Assembly: GCA_020024475.1 (NCBI GenBank)
Contig: JAHHTS010000020.1
Span: forward strand, 1 to 35,402
Direction: 5' to 3'
DNA from: Oscillospiraceae bacterium
GTDB taxonomy: Bacteria; Bacillota; Clostridia; Oscillospirales; Ruminococcaceae
Length of the DNA: 35,402 nucleotides
Shown here: one piece after another, positions 9,603 through 18,951 of the stretch
Numbering within the stretch: the first letter of the stretch is position 1
Layout: the number at the start of each line of letters is the position of its first letter
Notes under the pieces: generated by a model
What the model was told of the DNA's origin: nothing
Seen by the model: only the letters and a program-made list of their open reading frames with translations
Databases searched by the model: none
Translations under genes and position numbers: made by a program

Positions 9603-10966
9603 GATTGGATTATATAGAAAATATTCAAAAATTAATTTCTGATAAATTTGAAAATCCACCATTAGCGAATGTAAAAACATTTGGCTGTGCCCAGAATGAA
9701 AATGATTCCGAAAAAATCAGAGGGTTATTATATAATTTAGGGTATTCAATGACTGATGAGCTAAGTAAAAGCGATATAGTAATTTTCAACACATGTGCAA
9801 TTAGAGAAAATGCAGAGCTGAAAATTTTTGGTAATATAGGTGAACTTAAAGCTTTAAAAAAAGAAAATCCTAATATGATTGTGGCTGTTTGTGGTTGCAT
9901 GGTTATGCAACAACATATAGTTGATAAAATTAAAAAAAGCTATCCGTTTGTAGATATTGTATTTGGTGTCAATAACCTTGAAATTTTACCTCACCTTATA
10001 TATGATTGTTATATGGAGCATAAGAAACAAATTCTTAATCCAAATGAAAAAATTGATATTGTAGAAAATGTACCAATTCTTAGGGAAAGTAAATCAAAAG
10101 CTTCAATATCAATAATGTTCGGCTGCGATAATTTTTGTTCTTATTGCATAGTTCCTTATGTTAGAGGAAGAGAAAGAAGTCGTAAACCACAAGATATTCT
10201 TAATGAATTTAAACAGCTTATTTCTGAAGGTTATAAAGATATAACATTATTAGGGCAGAACGTAAACTCTTATGGAAAAAATCTTGAGGAAAAATTCGAT
10301 TTTGCAGATCTCTTAAAGTTACTTTGCACTACTACAGGTGAATATGTAATTCATTTTATATCAAGTCACCCAAAAGATATAAATAAAAAAGTAATAGATG
10401 TTATTCGAGACAATCCGCAGATTTCAAGACAAATACATCTTCCAGTTCAGTGTGGCAATGATAGGATTCTAAAAGAAATGAATAGAAAGTATACAATAAG
10501 CCAATATATGGACATTATAAATTATGCTAGAGAACAAATACCAGGTGTTACATTTTCAAGTGATATTATTGTAGGATTTCCTGGTGAAACTTTCGAAGAA
10601 TACTTAGACACTGAAAAGCTTGTAAAAGATGTAAAATTCACACAACTTTTCACTTATATCTATTCCAAAAGGAATGGTACAAAAGCTGCATTAATGGAAG
10701 ATAACATATCCCATAAAGAAAAAAGTGAATGGCTAAATCGACTTATTAAAATTCAACAAGATATTGTCTTTGAACACCTTAATTCTTTTATAGGTAAAAC
10801 TGTTAGAGCATTAGTAGAAGAAAAGCATGGCAAGATGTATACAGCTAGAATGCAAAATACATTTGTGGTAAAATTTGAAAGTGACACAGATTATACAGAT
10901 AATTTTGTTAATCTTAAAATAACTGGTAAAAAAGGTACAAGTTTAACTGCTGACCTTTTAATATAA
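9599..10966 (+). CDS. miaB: tRNA-2-methylthio-N6-dimethylallyladenosine synthase MiaB
   Basis: MiaB adds the 2-methylthio group to i6A37 of tRNAs reading UNN codons; the i6A is made by MiaA, encoded six genes downstream. The 455-residue protein has three parts. An N-terminal UPF0004 domain carries the auxiliary-cluster cysteines ([19 protein letters not shown]). A radical SAM core has C176, C180 and C183 in GCDNFCSYC followed by [13 protein letters not shown]-terminal TRAM domain spans about residues 385-455. The start is either the ATG overlapping the uvrA stop or the TTG six bases later, which sits better relative to AAGGAG. The following ricA-like gene reproduces the Bacillus ymcB-ymcA order. 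Confidence 0.95.
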   Translation: MRLDYIENIQKLISDKFENPPLANVKTFGCAQNENDSEKIRGLLYNLGYSMTDELSKSDIVIFNTCAIRENAELKIFGNIGELKALKKENPNMIVAVCGCMVMQQHIVDKIKKSYPFVDIVFGVNNLEILPHLIYDCYMEHKKQILNPNEKIDIVENVPILRESKSKASISIMFGCDNFCSYCIVPYVRGRERSRKPQDILNEFKQLISEGYKDITLLGQNVNSYGKNLEEKFDFADLLKLLCTTTGEYVIHFISSHPKDINKKVIDVIRDNPQISRQIHLPVQCGNDRILKEMNRKYTISQYMDIINYAREQIPGVTFSSDIIVGFPGETFEEYLDTEKLVKDVKFTQLFTYIYSKRNGTKAALMEDNISHKEKSEWLNRLIKIQQDIVFEHLNSFIGKTVRALVEEKHGKMYTARMQNTFVVKFESDTDYTDNFVNLKITGKKGTSLTADLLI

Positions 10967-10989
10967 ATCAAAATAAAGAGGAAACTAAA

Positions 10990-11409
10990 ATGGAAAAATT
11001 TGATATTATACACGAATTCAAAGTTCTTGCTACAAAACTTAAAGATGACGATAGACTTGTCTATCTTCGTCAGGCAAAAGCTATGAATGATATGGATCAG
11101 GAACTTCAGGAACTTATTGGTAAATTTAATCTTGCCCAATACAATTACCAAATAGAAATTTCTAAAGATGAAATGGATGAAGAAAAACTTAATACTATAA
11201 ATTCAGAGTTGCAGGATTTATATGCACAGATTATGGAAAACGACAGCATGAAAGAGTACAATGAATGCAAAATGGAAGCTGATAAACTTACCCAGCATTT
11301 GCAGGCTATTATCACAGCAGCTATAAATGGTGGTGATCCTATGACTGTTGAAATGCCAACAGGTGGATGTACAGGTAGTTGTTCATCATGCTCAGGTTGT
11401 GGTAACTAA
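10990..11409 (+). CDS. YlbF/YmcA (RicA/RicF) family regulator with cysteine-rich tail
   Basis: This 139-residue, mostly alpha-helical protein matches the YlbF/YmcA (Com_YlbF, formerly DUF964) family. Its place between miaB and mutS is the place of ymcA (ricA) in Bacillus subtilis, where the order is ymcB(miaB)-ymcA-cotE-mutS-mutL. RicA, RicF and RicT form an Fe-S-bearing complex that stimulates RNase Y-dependent mRNA maturation and affects competence, sporulation and biofilm. The unusual part is the C-terminal tail, with Cys127, Cys131, Cys134 and Cys137 in a CxxxCxxCxxC arrangement flanked by Gly and Ser; it looks able to bind an iron-sulfur cluster or another metal. The start is supported by GAGGAA at 10978-10983, six bases before the ATG. 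Whether it is the RicA or RicF orthologue cannot be decided here. Confidence 0.8.
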   Translation: MEKFDIIHEFKVLATKLKDDDRLVYLRQAKAMNDMDQELQELIGKFNLAQYNYQIEISKDEMDEEKLNTINSELQDLYAQIMENDSMKEYNECKMEADKLTQHLQAIITAAINGGDPMTVEMPTGGCTGSCSSCSGCGN

Positions 11410-11447
11410 TAAACTTATTTTAATTATTTTTACAGGACGGTAATATT

Positions 11448-14042
11448 TTGGCAAAACTTTCACCTATGATGCAGCAATATATGGATATAAAAAACGCACA
11501 TAAAGATCATATTGTGTTTTTTAGACTTGGTGATTTTTATGAAATGTTTTATGAAGATGCATTGCTTGCCTCAAAAGAATTAGAATTAACATTGACTGGT
11601 CGAGATTGTGGTATGGAAGAACGAGCACCTATGTGTGGTATTCCATACCATTCCGCCGAGTCATATATACAACGATTGCTTGAAAAAGGATATAAAGTTG
11701 CTATTTGCGAGCAGACAGAACAACCACAGAAGGGGAAAACCTTGGTAAACAGAGATGTTATCAGAGTTGTTACTCCTGGTACTATTATGGAAAATAGTAT
11801 GTTATCAGAAGATAAAAATAACTACATTGCCAGCTTATATATACATGACAGTCAAGCTGAGATTTGTATGTGTGATATATCTACTGGTTCAATGCAATCA
11901 ACAACAATAGATAGCGAAAATTTTCAGAATAATCTTAAATCTGAAATTTATAAGTATATGCCAAGAGAAATTATTATCAATTCACGGATACTTGATTTGA
12001 AATGGCTGACCGAGTATTTAAAAAATATAATACATTGTTCTGTAGAATTGATTGATAACAAAGATTATAATGATTTGATTGTAGAGGAAACGGTAAAAAA
12101 ACAATTTTCTGGTAAAATATTCAGTACAGATATGTCTCGTTGTTTATGGCAACTTTTGGACTACTTGTCTAAAACTCAGAAAATGGGTATAGAGAAACTT
12201 GAAACTGTTGAAAGCTATTCACGGGATAGTTTTATGAAACTATCCTATACAACTACTTCCAATCTTGAATTATTTGAAACTATTCGTAGTAAAGAAAAGC
12301 GAGGAAGTCTTTTGTGGGTGCTAGATGAAACAAAAACTAGTTTTGGCAAGCGAATGTTAAGGAAAGTTATTTCTGCCCCACTTATGAATAAAGATGAGAT
12401 AGAAAATAGGCTTAACGCTGTAGAATATTTCAATAACAACCCTATGGTGCGTATGGATGCACAGACACAATTAAAAAATATTCAAGATATGGAGCGTCTG
12501 TGCACTCGTGCTGGATTTGGTAATGCAGGCCCTAGAGATGTATTCTCAATGGCACAATCTATAAAAGCGTTACAACCCTTAAAAAAAATACTTGATAAAT
12601 CAGATGATAAGCTGATTAGAAACCTAAATCATGAAATTGACCCTCTCAGCGAATTGGGTGATTTGCTTGACTCAGCTATAATTGAAAATCCACCTGCTAC
12701 AATTAAAGATGGTGGAATTATAAAACCTGGCTTTGACGAAGAAGTAGACCATAATCGTCATCTTGTAAATGACAGTATGGAGATAATTGCTTCTATCGAA
12801 AATCGTTTGAGAAATGAAACCAATATACCTAAATTGAAAATTGGATATAATAGGGTATTTGGTTATTATATAGAGGTGACTAGATCGTATCTTGATTTAG
12901 TACCAGATACATTTATTAGAAAACAGACTCTTGCAGGCTCTGAAAGATATATAACTGAAGAACTGAAAGAATTAGAACAAGAAATTCTCTCTGCAAATGA
13001 AAAACTCTTAGCAAGAGAAAAATTGCTATATGCTAATCTTTTAAAATCTATTAGCAATGAAACAGAGAAGATTTTAAAAACAACAAAGGCAATATCTTAC
13101 ATAGATATTCTTGCTGGATTTTCAAAAGTAAGCCAAAAATACAACTATGTAAAACCGACAATAACTGACAGCGACAAGTTGTATATTAAAGATGGCAGGC
13201 ATCCTGTGGTGGAGGCTATGCTAAAAGATGAAATATTTATACCTAACGACACACTATTAGATTGTAATGACAATATGGTTAATATTATAACTGGTCCTAA
13301 TATGGCTGGTAAATCTACTTTCATGCGACAGGTTGCAATTATTTGTATCATGGCTCAAATAGGCTGTTTTGTACCGGCTAAAAGTGCAGAAATTCCTGTT
13401 TGTGATGCTGTTTTTACTCGAGTTGGAGCATCGGACGACCTTTCAAGTGGAAGAAGCACTTTTATGGTAGAGATGAGTGAAGTTAGCGAAATATTACAAA
13501 ATGCAACTGAAAAAAGTCTTGTAATACTTGATGAAATAGGGCGAGGTACATCTACTTTTGATGGTATGAGTATAGCTAAATCGGTTGTAGAGTATATTTT
13601 GGATAAGAAAAACCACTTAGGATGTAAAACGCTTTTTGCTACACATTACCACGAGCTCACTGAGATGGAAAATCAAATGCATGGAATTGTCAACTATAAC
13701 ATCGCAGTTAAGAAGCGTGGAGATGATATAACGTTTTTAAGAAAAATTGTTCGTGGTGGGGCAGACGACAGCTATGGTATACAGGTGGCTAAATTAGCAG
13801 GTATACCGGATAAAGTAATAAAGAGAGCAAAAGAAATTCTTGAGGATTTAGTTTTAAATTCTGAAAAAGAAAAAATGGCTGTAAGACAGTTATCTTTCGA
13901 TGATTCGTATTTTCAAATTCCTGAAAAACAAAATACAAATAAAGAAAATGAAATAGTAGAAGAGCTTAGTAAAGTTGATGTTAATGTGCTTACTCCTCTA
14001 GAAGCACTTAATGTTTTAAATAAATTAAAATCTATGCTATAA
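11448..14042 (+). CDS. mutS: DNA mismatch repair protein MutS
   Basis: MutS recognises mismatches and small loops and recruits MutL. The 864-residue protein begins MAKLSPMMQQYMDIK and carries the mismatch-wedging F-x-E motif at Phe30-Tyr31-Glu32 (GDFYEMF). The ATPase domain has Walker A GPNMAGKST at about 616-624, then DDLSSGRSTFMVEM and the Walker B VILDEIGRGTSTFDG. Length and domain order match the MutS1 family. The start is a TTG with AGGACGG seven bases upstream; no in-frame ATG gives a plausible alternative because residue 7 is already inside the conserved start. mutL follows after 15 bases. Confidence 0.97.
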   Translation: MAKLSPMMQQYMDIKNAHKDHIVFFRLGDFYEMFYEDALLASKELELTLTGRDCGMEERAPMCGIPYHSAESYIQRLLEKGYKVAICEQTEQPQKGKTLVNRDVIRVVTPGTIMENSMLSEDKNNYIASLYIHDSQAEICMCDISTGSMQSTTIDSENFQNNLKSEIYKYMPREIIINSRILDLKWLTEYLKNIIHCSVELIDNKDYNDLIVEETVKKQFSGKIFSTDMSRCLWQLLDYLSKTQKMGIEKLETVESYSRDSFMKLSYTTTSNLELFETIRSKEKRGSLLWVLDETKTSFGKRMLRKVISAPLMNKDEIENRLNAVEYFNNNPMVRMDAQTQLKNIQDMERLCTRAGFGNAGPRDVFSMAQSIKALQPLKKILDKSDDKLIRNLNHEIDPLSELGDLLDSAIIENPPATIKDGGIIKPGFDEEVDHNRHLVNDSMEIIASIENRLRNETNIPKLKIGYNRVFGYYIEVTRSYLDLVPDTFIRKQTLAGSERYITEELKELEQEILSANEKLLAREKLLYANLLKSISNETEKILKTTKAISYIDILAGFSKVSQKYNYVKPTITDSDKLYIKDGRHPVVEAMLKDEIFIPNDTLLDCNDNMVNIITGPNMAGKSTFMRQVAIICIMAQIGCFVPAKSAEIPVCDAVFTRVGASDDLSSGRSTFMVEMSEVSEILQNATEKSLVILDEIGRGTSTFDGMSIAKSVVEYILDKKNHLGCKTLFATHYHELTEMENQMHGIVNYNIAVKKRGDDITFLRKIVRGGADDSYGIQVAKLAGIPDKVIKRAKEILEDLVLNSEKEKMAVRQLSFDDSYFQIPEKQNTNKENEIVEELSKVDVNVLTPLEALNVLNKLKSML

Positions 14043-14057
14043 ATTTAGTGAGGTAAA

Positions 14058-16070
14058 ATGGCAGTTATCAATGTGCTTGATAAGCAAACAGCAGAGCTTA
14101 TCGCTGCAGGTGAAGTTGTCGAACGACCTTCATCAGTAGTTAAAGAGCTGGTTGAAAATTCAATAGATGCAGGTGCCAAAAACATTGTTGTTGACATTGA
14201 GCGCGGTGGCATCAAGAAAATACTTGTTCAAGATGATGGCAGCGGTATTGACAGTGAGTATGTTAAAACTGCTTTTATACGTCATGCTACAAGCAAAATA
14301 AGTCATAAAGATGATCTTGATCATATTGCAAGTTTAGGATTTCGCGGAGAGGCTTTGGCATCTATAGCAAGTGTTTCTCATTTGTCACTTATAACTAAAA
14401 CAGATGTTCAAGATTTTGCAATAGAAATTCAACTTTCCGGTGGTGAAGAAACTTCATTCGAGATTAAACCGTTTGTAACAGGCTCTCGTTTTGTTATCCG
14501 AGATTTGTTTTACAATACACCAGCGAGAATGAAATTTTTAAAAAAAGATGCTACTGAAGCTGGGTATATACAAGATATCCTAACAAATCTTGCACTATCA
14601 AAACCAGAGATTGCTTTTAAATTTGTGAAAGATGGAAAAGAAGTCTTTTCTACAATAGGCGATGGAAATTTGTTAAATACAATAGCCGCTTTGTTCACTA
14701 CGGAATTTGCAAAGACACTAGTTGAAGTTAATTATAGTGATGACAAATATAAAATTACTGGTTATGTAACTCAACCATTCTCATCCAGACAATCCCGTAA
14801 TATGCAGTATTCTTTTATAAATTCCCGCTTCGTAAAAAATAAAACTATTATTGCTGCATCTGAAAATGCTTATAAAGGAACTGTTATGGTCGGGAAATTC
14901 CCGGGATATATTTTAAATATATTTATGCCTTTTGACGCTGTTGATGTAAATGTTCATCCAGCTAAAACCGAAGTTCGTTTTGCTAATGAATCTGAAGTTT
15001 TTTCAGCTGTATATAGAGCAGTTAAAGGCGCAATAAGTACAGATATAAATCTTAAACAGTTCTCTTTTAAAGCAAAAACAGAACAAAATTTAGCTGAAAA
15101 TGATGTAAAGCAGACCAGCTTTACTGATATAAAAAATGATGCTAATATAACTAAAACTCAATATTTTAATGAAAATCATTTGAGTGCAGAAAAATATTCT
15201 AATGTCAACAATGAAAATAAGCCTATTTATGATAATTTGAATATATCATTTGCTACTAATGGTACATGTAAAACAGATAGTTATGTTAAAAAATATATTG
15301 TGCCTCAAATAGAAGAAAACTATTCCTCAGCTAATGATTTTTTGGAAAGCACAAGTACTACACCATATACTAAGTCTAATTTTAGAGATAGGCATATTGA
15401 TATTCCTTATGAGGAGATTTACGCATCTCAAAGTTACAACCATGAGCAAACACAGGTATTAAATAACGATATTATAAAAAATGAAAACTCATTTAACGCT
15501 GCCCAAGAAAAGGATATTATAGTTATTGGTGAAGTTTTCTCTACATATATTCTTTGTCAAATTGAGGATGAACTTATTGTTATAGATAAACATGCTGCAC
15601 ATGAAAGAATCTTATATGAAAAATTAAAGAAGAATGTTAAAACAGGAAAACAAATGTTGCTAGTCCCAGCTACAGTTAAGTTATCAGCTGAAGAAAAAAA
15701 TGCAATAATTGAAAACTCTCAATTACTTAGTAATCAAGGTTTTGAGGTTGAAGATTTTGGTGGTAATGGTGTAATTGTAAGAGCTATACCAATGTATATT
15801 ACCAGCGAAGACCCTCAAAGTCTTATAACTGAAATTGCGTTTAATCTTGCTAATGGAAATAAGACTGACATGAGTGAGAAGATAGATTGGATTTTTCATT
15901 CTGTTGCATGTAGAAGTGCAATTAAAGCTGGCGATAAGGCAGAAATAACACGGTTAACGCAACTCGTAATGGATATTAGAAATGAAAAAATCCCACTTTA
16001 CTGTCCGCATGGACGTCCTGTAATAATTTCAATTAGTAAAAAGGAGCTTGAAAAACAATTTGGAAGGTAA
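14058..16070 (+). CDS. mutL: DNA mismatch repair protein MutL, endonuclease type
   Basis: The 670-residue protein has the GHKL ATPase domain in its first 330 residues (ELVENSIDAGA, DDGSGID, RHATSK, GFRGEALASIASV). A long Asn/Ser/Thr-rich linker runs from roughly 340 to 480, and the C-terminal dimerisation domain follows. The C-terminal domain carries DKHAAHERILYEKL, ACRSAIKAGD and CPHGRP, which are the metal-binding motifs of nicking MutL proteins from bacteria that lack MutH. It should thus supply the strand incision in mismatch repair. Its ATG has GTGAGGT upstream, and its 3' end overlaps miaA. The linker is the least conserved part and is typical in length. Confidence 0.96.
   Translation: MAVINVLDKQTAELIAAGEVVERPSSVVKELVENSIDAGAKNIVVDIERGGIKKILVQDDGSGIDSEYVKTAFIRHATSKISHKDDLDHIASLGFRGEALASIASVSHLSLITKTDVQDFAIEIQLSGGEETSFEIKPFVTGSRFVIRDLFYNTPARMKFLKKDATEAGYIQDILTNLALSKPEIAFKFVKDGKEVFSTIGDGNLLNTIAALFTTEFAKTLVEVNYSDDKYKITGYVTQPFSSRQSRNMQYSFINSRFVKNKTIIAASENAYKGTVMVGKFPGYILNIFMPFDAVDVNVHPAKTEVRFANESEVFSAVYRAVKGAISTDINLKQFSFKAKTEQNLAENDVKQTSFTDIKNDANITKTQYFNENHLSAEKYSNVNNENKPIYDNLNISFATNGTCKTDSYVKKYIVPQIEENYSSANDFLESTSTTPYTKSNFRDRHIDIPYEEIYASQSYNHEQTQVLNNDIIKNENSFNAAQEKDIIVIGEVFSTYILCQIEDELIVIDKHAAHERILYEKLKKNVKTGKQMLLVPATVKLSAEEKNAIIENSQLLSNQGFEVEDFGGNGVIVRAIPMYITSEDPQSLITEIAFNLANGNKTDMSEKIDWIFHSVACRSAIKAGDKAEITRLTQLVMDIRNEKIPLYCPHGRPVIISISKKELEKQFGR
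16041..16046 (+). promoter_or_regulatory. Ribosome binding site of miaA inside the end of mutL
   Basis: AAGGAG lies within mutL. TTG 16048 starts one base after it (too close) and TTG 16060 starts 13 bases after it (long but usable). The second gives the family-like N-terminus MEGKKKIVIVCGPTASGKT. Confidence 0.5.
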
Positions 16071-16995
16071 AAAGAAAATAGTTATTGTTTGCGGTCCTAC
16101 TGCTAGCGGAAAAACCGGACTTTCTATTATGCTTGCTGAAAAATATAATGGTGAGATAATATCCGCTGATTCTATGCAGATTTATAAAAAACTTGATATA
16201 GGTACAGCGAAGGCTACCATTGAGCAACAAAAAACAGTTAAGCACCATTTGATTGATATTATGGAACCTGATCAACCTTATAATGTTCAAATGTTTGTTG
16301 AAATGGCTAAATCTGCGATAGAAGAAATAACATCACGTGGAAAACTACCAATAATAGTTGGTGGTACTGGCTTATATATTGAAAGTCTTATCAATGGAAT
16401 AAAATTTTCCAAGCAACCTGATAATACACAAATAAAGCGTGAACTTCAAAAGCAATTAGAAGAAAACGGTAATGAATTTATGTATAAAATTTTGCAAGAC
16501 ATTGATCCAGAATATTCTAAGAAAGTACACCCTAATAACACAGTAAGAGTTTTAAGAGCAATAGAAATATTTAAGCTTACGGGATGCACTATGTCGCAGC
16601 AGTTAAGAGATTCAAAGCCAAAAGAAAAGCCATACGACAGCCTTTTAATTGGTTTAAATTATTCCAACAGAGAGAAATTATATGAAAATATAAATACTCG
16701 AGTAGACATTATGATGAATAATAAATTGTTGGATGAAGCTAAATATGTTTATGATAATAGAAGTAATTTTAAAACATGTGTAGGAGCCATTGGATATAAA
16801 GAATTTTTCCCTTTTTTTGAGAATGAATCAACTTTAGAAATATGTGTTGATAAATTAAAACAAGCATCAAGAAACTATGCGAAAAGGCAATTGACATGGT
16901 TTCATAGAATGAATGAAATAAAGTGGGTTATGATAGATACGCAAAACTATGAGCAAATAGCATCAAATCTTACACAGGAATTTTTAAGCATTTAA
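16060..16995 (+). CDS. miaA: tRNA dimethylallyltransferase MiaA
   Basis: MiaA transfers the dimethylallyl group from DMAPP to N6 of A37 in tRNAs reading UNN codons, producing the substrate of MiaB encoded upstream. The protein has the P-loop GPTASGKTGLS near its N-terminus, then SADSMQIYKKLDIGTAK, the VGGTGLYIESLINGI motif, and RNYAKRQLTWFHR near the C-terminus. With the TTG start at 16060 it has 311 residues; TTG 16048 would add four. Both overlap mutL, by 11 or 23 bases, so expression is probably coupled to mutL. A start inside the upstream gene with a non-ATG codon is the only irregular point. Confidence 0.94.
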   Translation: MEGKKKIVIVCGPTASGKTGLSIMLAEKYNGEIISADSMQIYKKLDIGTAKATIEQQKTVKHHLIDIMEPDQPYNVQMFVEMAKSAIEEITSRGKLPIIVGGTGLYIESLINGIKFSKQPDNTQIKRELQKQLEENGNEFMYKILQDIDPEYSKKVHPNNTVRVLRAIEIFKLTGCTMSQQLRDSKPKEKPYDSLLIGLNYSNREKLYENINTRVDIMMNNKLLDEAKYVYDNRSNFKTCVGAIGYKEFFPFFENESTLEICVDKLKQASRNYAKRQLTWFHRMNEIKWVMIDTQNYEQIASNLTQEFLSI

Positions 16996-16997
16996 TT

Positions 16998-18242
16998 ATG
17001 GACAATCAGAAAATAGAAAATAAATATAAAAAAAGGAAAAAAGCAAATATATTACAGTTAATTTTCTTCCTAATAGCAATATATATTTTTTTACAGGCAT
17101 ATCTGATAAATGCAAACAAAGTAGATTTTGTCAAAGCTTCCGAAGGATACATAAATGATAGTATAATTTCTCAAGGAATTGTATGTCGAGATGAAATACT
17201 TTTAACAAATAATTCTAATGGAGTTGTAGATTATTTAATCAAAGATGGAGAAAGAGTATCAAAGGGTCATAAAATTGCAGAAGTATATCCTTCTTATGAA
17301 GATTTAAACAACATCGTATATTTGAAAAGTAGGCAAAAAGCTCTTGAAGATATTATATCAGTGGAATCTTATATAAATGGAAATGTGCTTGATATTTCCA
17401 ACACTAGAAAACAACTTTCATCTCAAATGAGCAAATTATCAGCATTGACATCAAAAGAAGATTTTGATCATATATTAGAAGATCTAAATGAAATTACAGT
17501 TAGCTTGAATAAAATAGGAGTATCTACTGGGAAAATTAATGATTTTTCCGAAGCCAAACGGAAAATTCAAGCCGAAATTGATGCGATTCAAACCCAAATA
17601 CCTCAACCAATGGAGTCCATGTACTCTCCTTATACTGGTTTCTTTTTGAAAAATGTTGATGGCTACGAAAGTACAGCAACAGTTGAAAAATTTGTAGACA
17701 TGAGTTATGCTGATGGTATGCGGATGATAAACTCAACATCAGACCATAGTTTAAAAAATAATTCGTATGGTAAAATTATTACAAATTATAGATGGAGTAT
17801 TTGTACTTATCTAGATAAAAATCAAGCTAGTAGACTAAAAGAAGGACAACAAATTAAAATTTCTCTTGATGTTAGCAACAACGAATATCATAAAGCAATT
17901 GTAGAGAAAATAATAGATAAAGGTGAAAAGAGTTTAATTGTTATTGAATGCACCGAAATGGATCCAGCAGTTGCAACTACAAGAGTGACCGACTGCGAAA
18001 TTTTGTTTAAGCAATATGATGGAATAAAAATACCTAAAACTGCAATTAAATTTGATTCTGAACAAACAATGGGAGTATATGTAAATTTTTCTAATGTTGT
18101 AAAATTTAAAAAAATTTCACCAATATATGAAGATGAAAATTATATTATAGTTCCATCTGCTGTGAATTCTGAAAATCAAGTTAAGTTATATGATTCAATA
18201 ATTGTGAAAGGACGTAATTTGTATGATGGAAAATACTTGTAG
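16998..18242 (+). CDS. HlyD-like membrane-anchored envelope protein
   Basis: The 414-residue protein has a basic N-terminal cytoplasmic stretch, one transmembrane helix at about 17-37, and a large extracytoplasmic part. Residues 45-100 form a biotinyl-lipoyl-like half (GVVDYLIKDGERVSKGHKIAEVYP), followed by a helical hairpin region at about 105-195 and a C-terminal beta-rich region. This is the plan of HlyD/membrane-fusion-type adaptor subunits. No ABC or RND transporter gene is adjacent. It starts two bases after miaA with no good Shine-Dalgarno sequence (an AGGAA lies about 20 bases upstream) and overlaps yggS by 20 bases. Position next to yggS-sepF suggests a link to envelope growth or division, but that is inference; the function is unknown. 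Confidence 0.72.
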   Translation: MDNQKIENKYKKRKKANILQLIFFLIAIYIFLQAYLINANKVDFVKASEGYINDSIISQGIVCRDEILLTNNSNGVVDYLIKDGERVSKGHKIAEVYPSYEDLNNIVYLKSRQKALEDIISVESYINGNVLDISNTRKQLSSQMSKLSALTSKEDFDHILEDLNEITVSLNKIGVSTGKINDFSEAKRKIQAEIDAIQTQIPQPMESMYSPYTGFFLKNVDGYESTATVEKFVDMSYADGMRMINSTSDHSLKNNSYGKIITNYRWSICTYLDKNQASRLKEGQQIKISLDVSNNEYHKAIVEKIIDKGEKSLIVIECTEMDPAVATTRVTDCEILFKQYDGIKIPKTAIKFDSEQTMGVYVNFSNVVKFKKISPIYEDENYIIVPSAVNSENQVKLYDSIIVKGRNLYDGKYL

Positions 18243-18939
18243 CATTGCTGAAAATATTAAACAGGTGCAAGATCAAATTGTTGAAACTTGTATCAAATAC
18301 GGTAGAAAACCCGAAGATGTTATATTAATGTGTGTTTCTAAAACACAACCTATTGAGAAATTACAACAAGCATACGACGCGGGAATAACTTTATTTGGCG
18401 AAAACAGGGTACAGGAACTCGTTCAAAAGGCAGATTTTTTTAATGAAAACAATGTGCCTTGTCATATAATTGGTCAGTTACAAACTAATAAGGTAAAATA
18501 CCTTCCAGAATTAACAAATACTATACAAAGCGTTGATAGTATCAAACTTGCAAAAGAAATAGAAAAACAATACGGAAAAGCAGGAAAGAAAGCTGATGTA
18601 TGTCTTGAAATTAATATAGGTATGGAAAAAAGTAAGGGTGGTGTTCCTTATGAACAGGCTATTGATATAATTTACCAATTGTCTGAATTTAAAAATATTC
18701 AAGTAAAGGGACTTATGTGTGTTCCTCCAGCAGATTCCACAGAAAATGTTCGACAATATTTTGATAAGATGCATAAATTATTTGTTGACATATCCGATAA
18801 AAATATAGATAATATAAGTATGTCTATTCTCTCTATGGGGATGTCTGGTGATTATCCTTGGGCTATTGCAGAAGGTAGTACACTAGTACGTATAGGAACA
18901 GGTATTTTTGGTGAGAGAAATTATAATAAAGTAAAATAA
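18223..18939 (+). CDS. PLP homeostasis protein, YggS/YlmE/PROSC family
   Basis: This 238-residue protein has a fold-type III PLP barrel. The Schiff-base lysine is in VILMCVSKTQP (Lys40), followed by LFGENRVQELVQKA and HIIGQLQTNKVKYL, then a C-terminal SMGMSGDYPWAIAEGSTLVRIGTGIFG signature that holds the cofactor phosphate. The family regulates pyridoxal phosphate levels and has no demonstrated enzymatic reaction. It is the first member of the ylmE-sepF-ylmH-divIVA order seen in Firmicutes. Two ATGs are adjacent (18223 and 18226), with AAAGGAC upstream at 18207-18213; spacing of nine bases favours the first. It overlaps the HlyD-like gene by 20 bases. Confidence 0.93.
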   Translation: MMENTCSIAENIKQVQDQIVETCIKYGRKPEDVILMCVSKTQPIEKLQQAYDAGITLFGENRVQELVQKADFFNENNVPCHIIGQLQTNKVKYLPELTNTIQSVDSIKLAKEIEKQYGKAGKKADVCLEINIGMEKSKGGVPYEQAIDIIYQLSEFKNIQVKGLMCVPPADSTENVRQYFDKMHKLFVDISDKNIDNISMSILSMGMSGDYPWAIAEGSTLVRIGTGIFGERNYNKVK

Positions 18940-18951
18940 AGGAGACCAATT

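Noticed and set aside
16998-18242. Drug-efflux or toxin-secretion system based on the HlyD-like protein
   Set aside because: No ATPase, permease or outer-membrane partner is adjacent, so a transport system cannot be supported.
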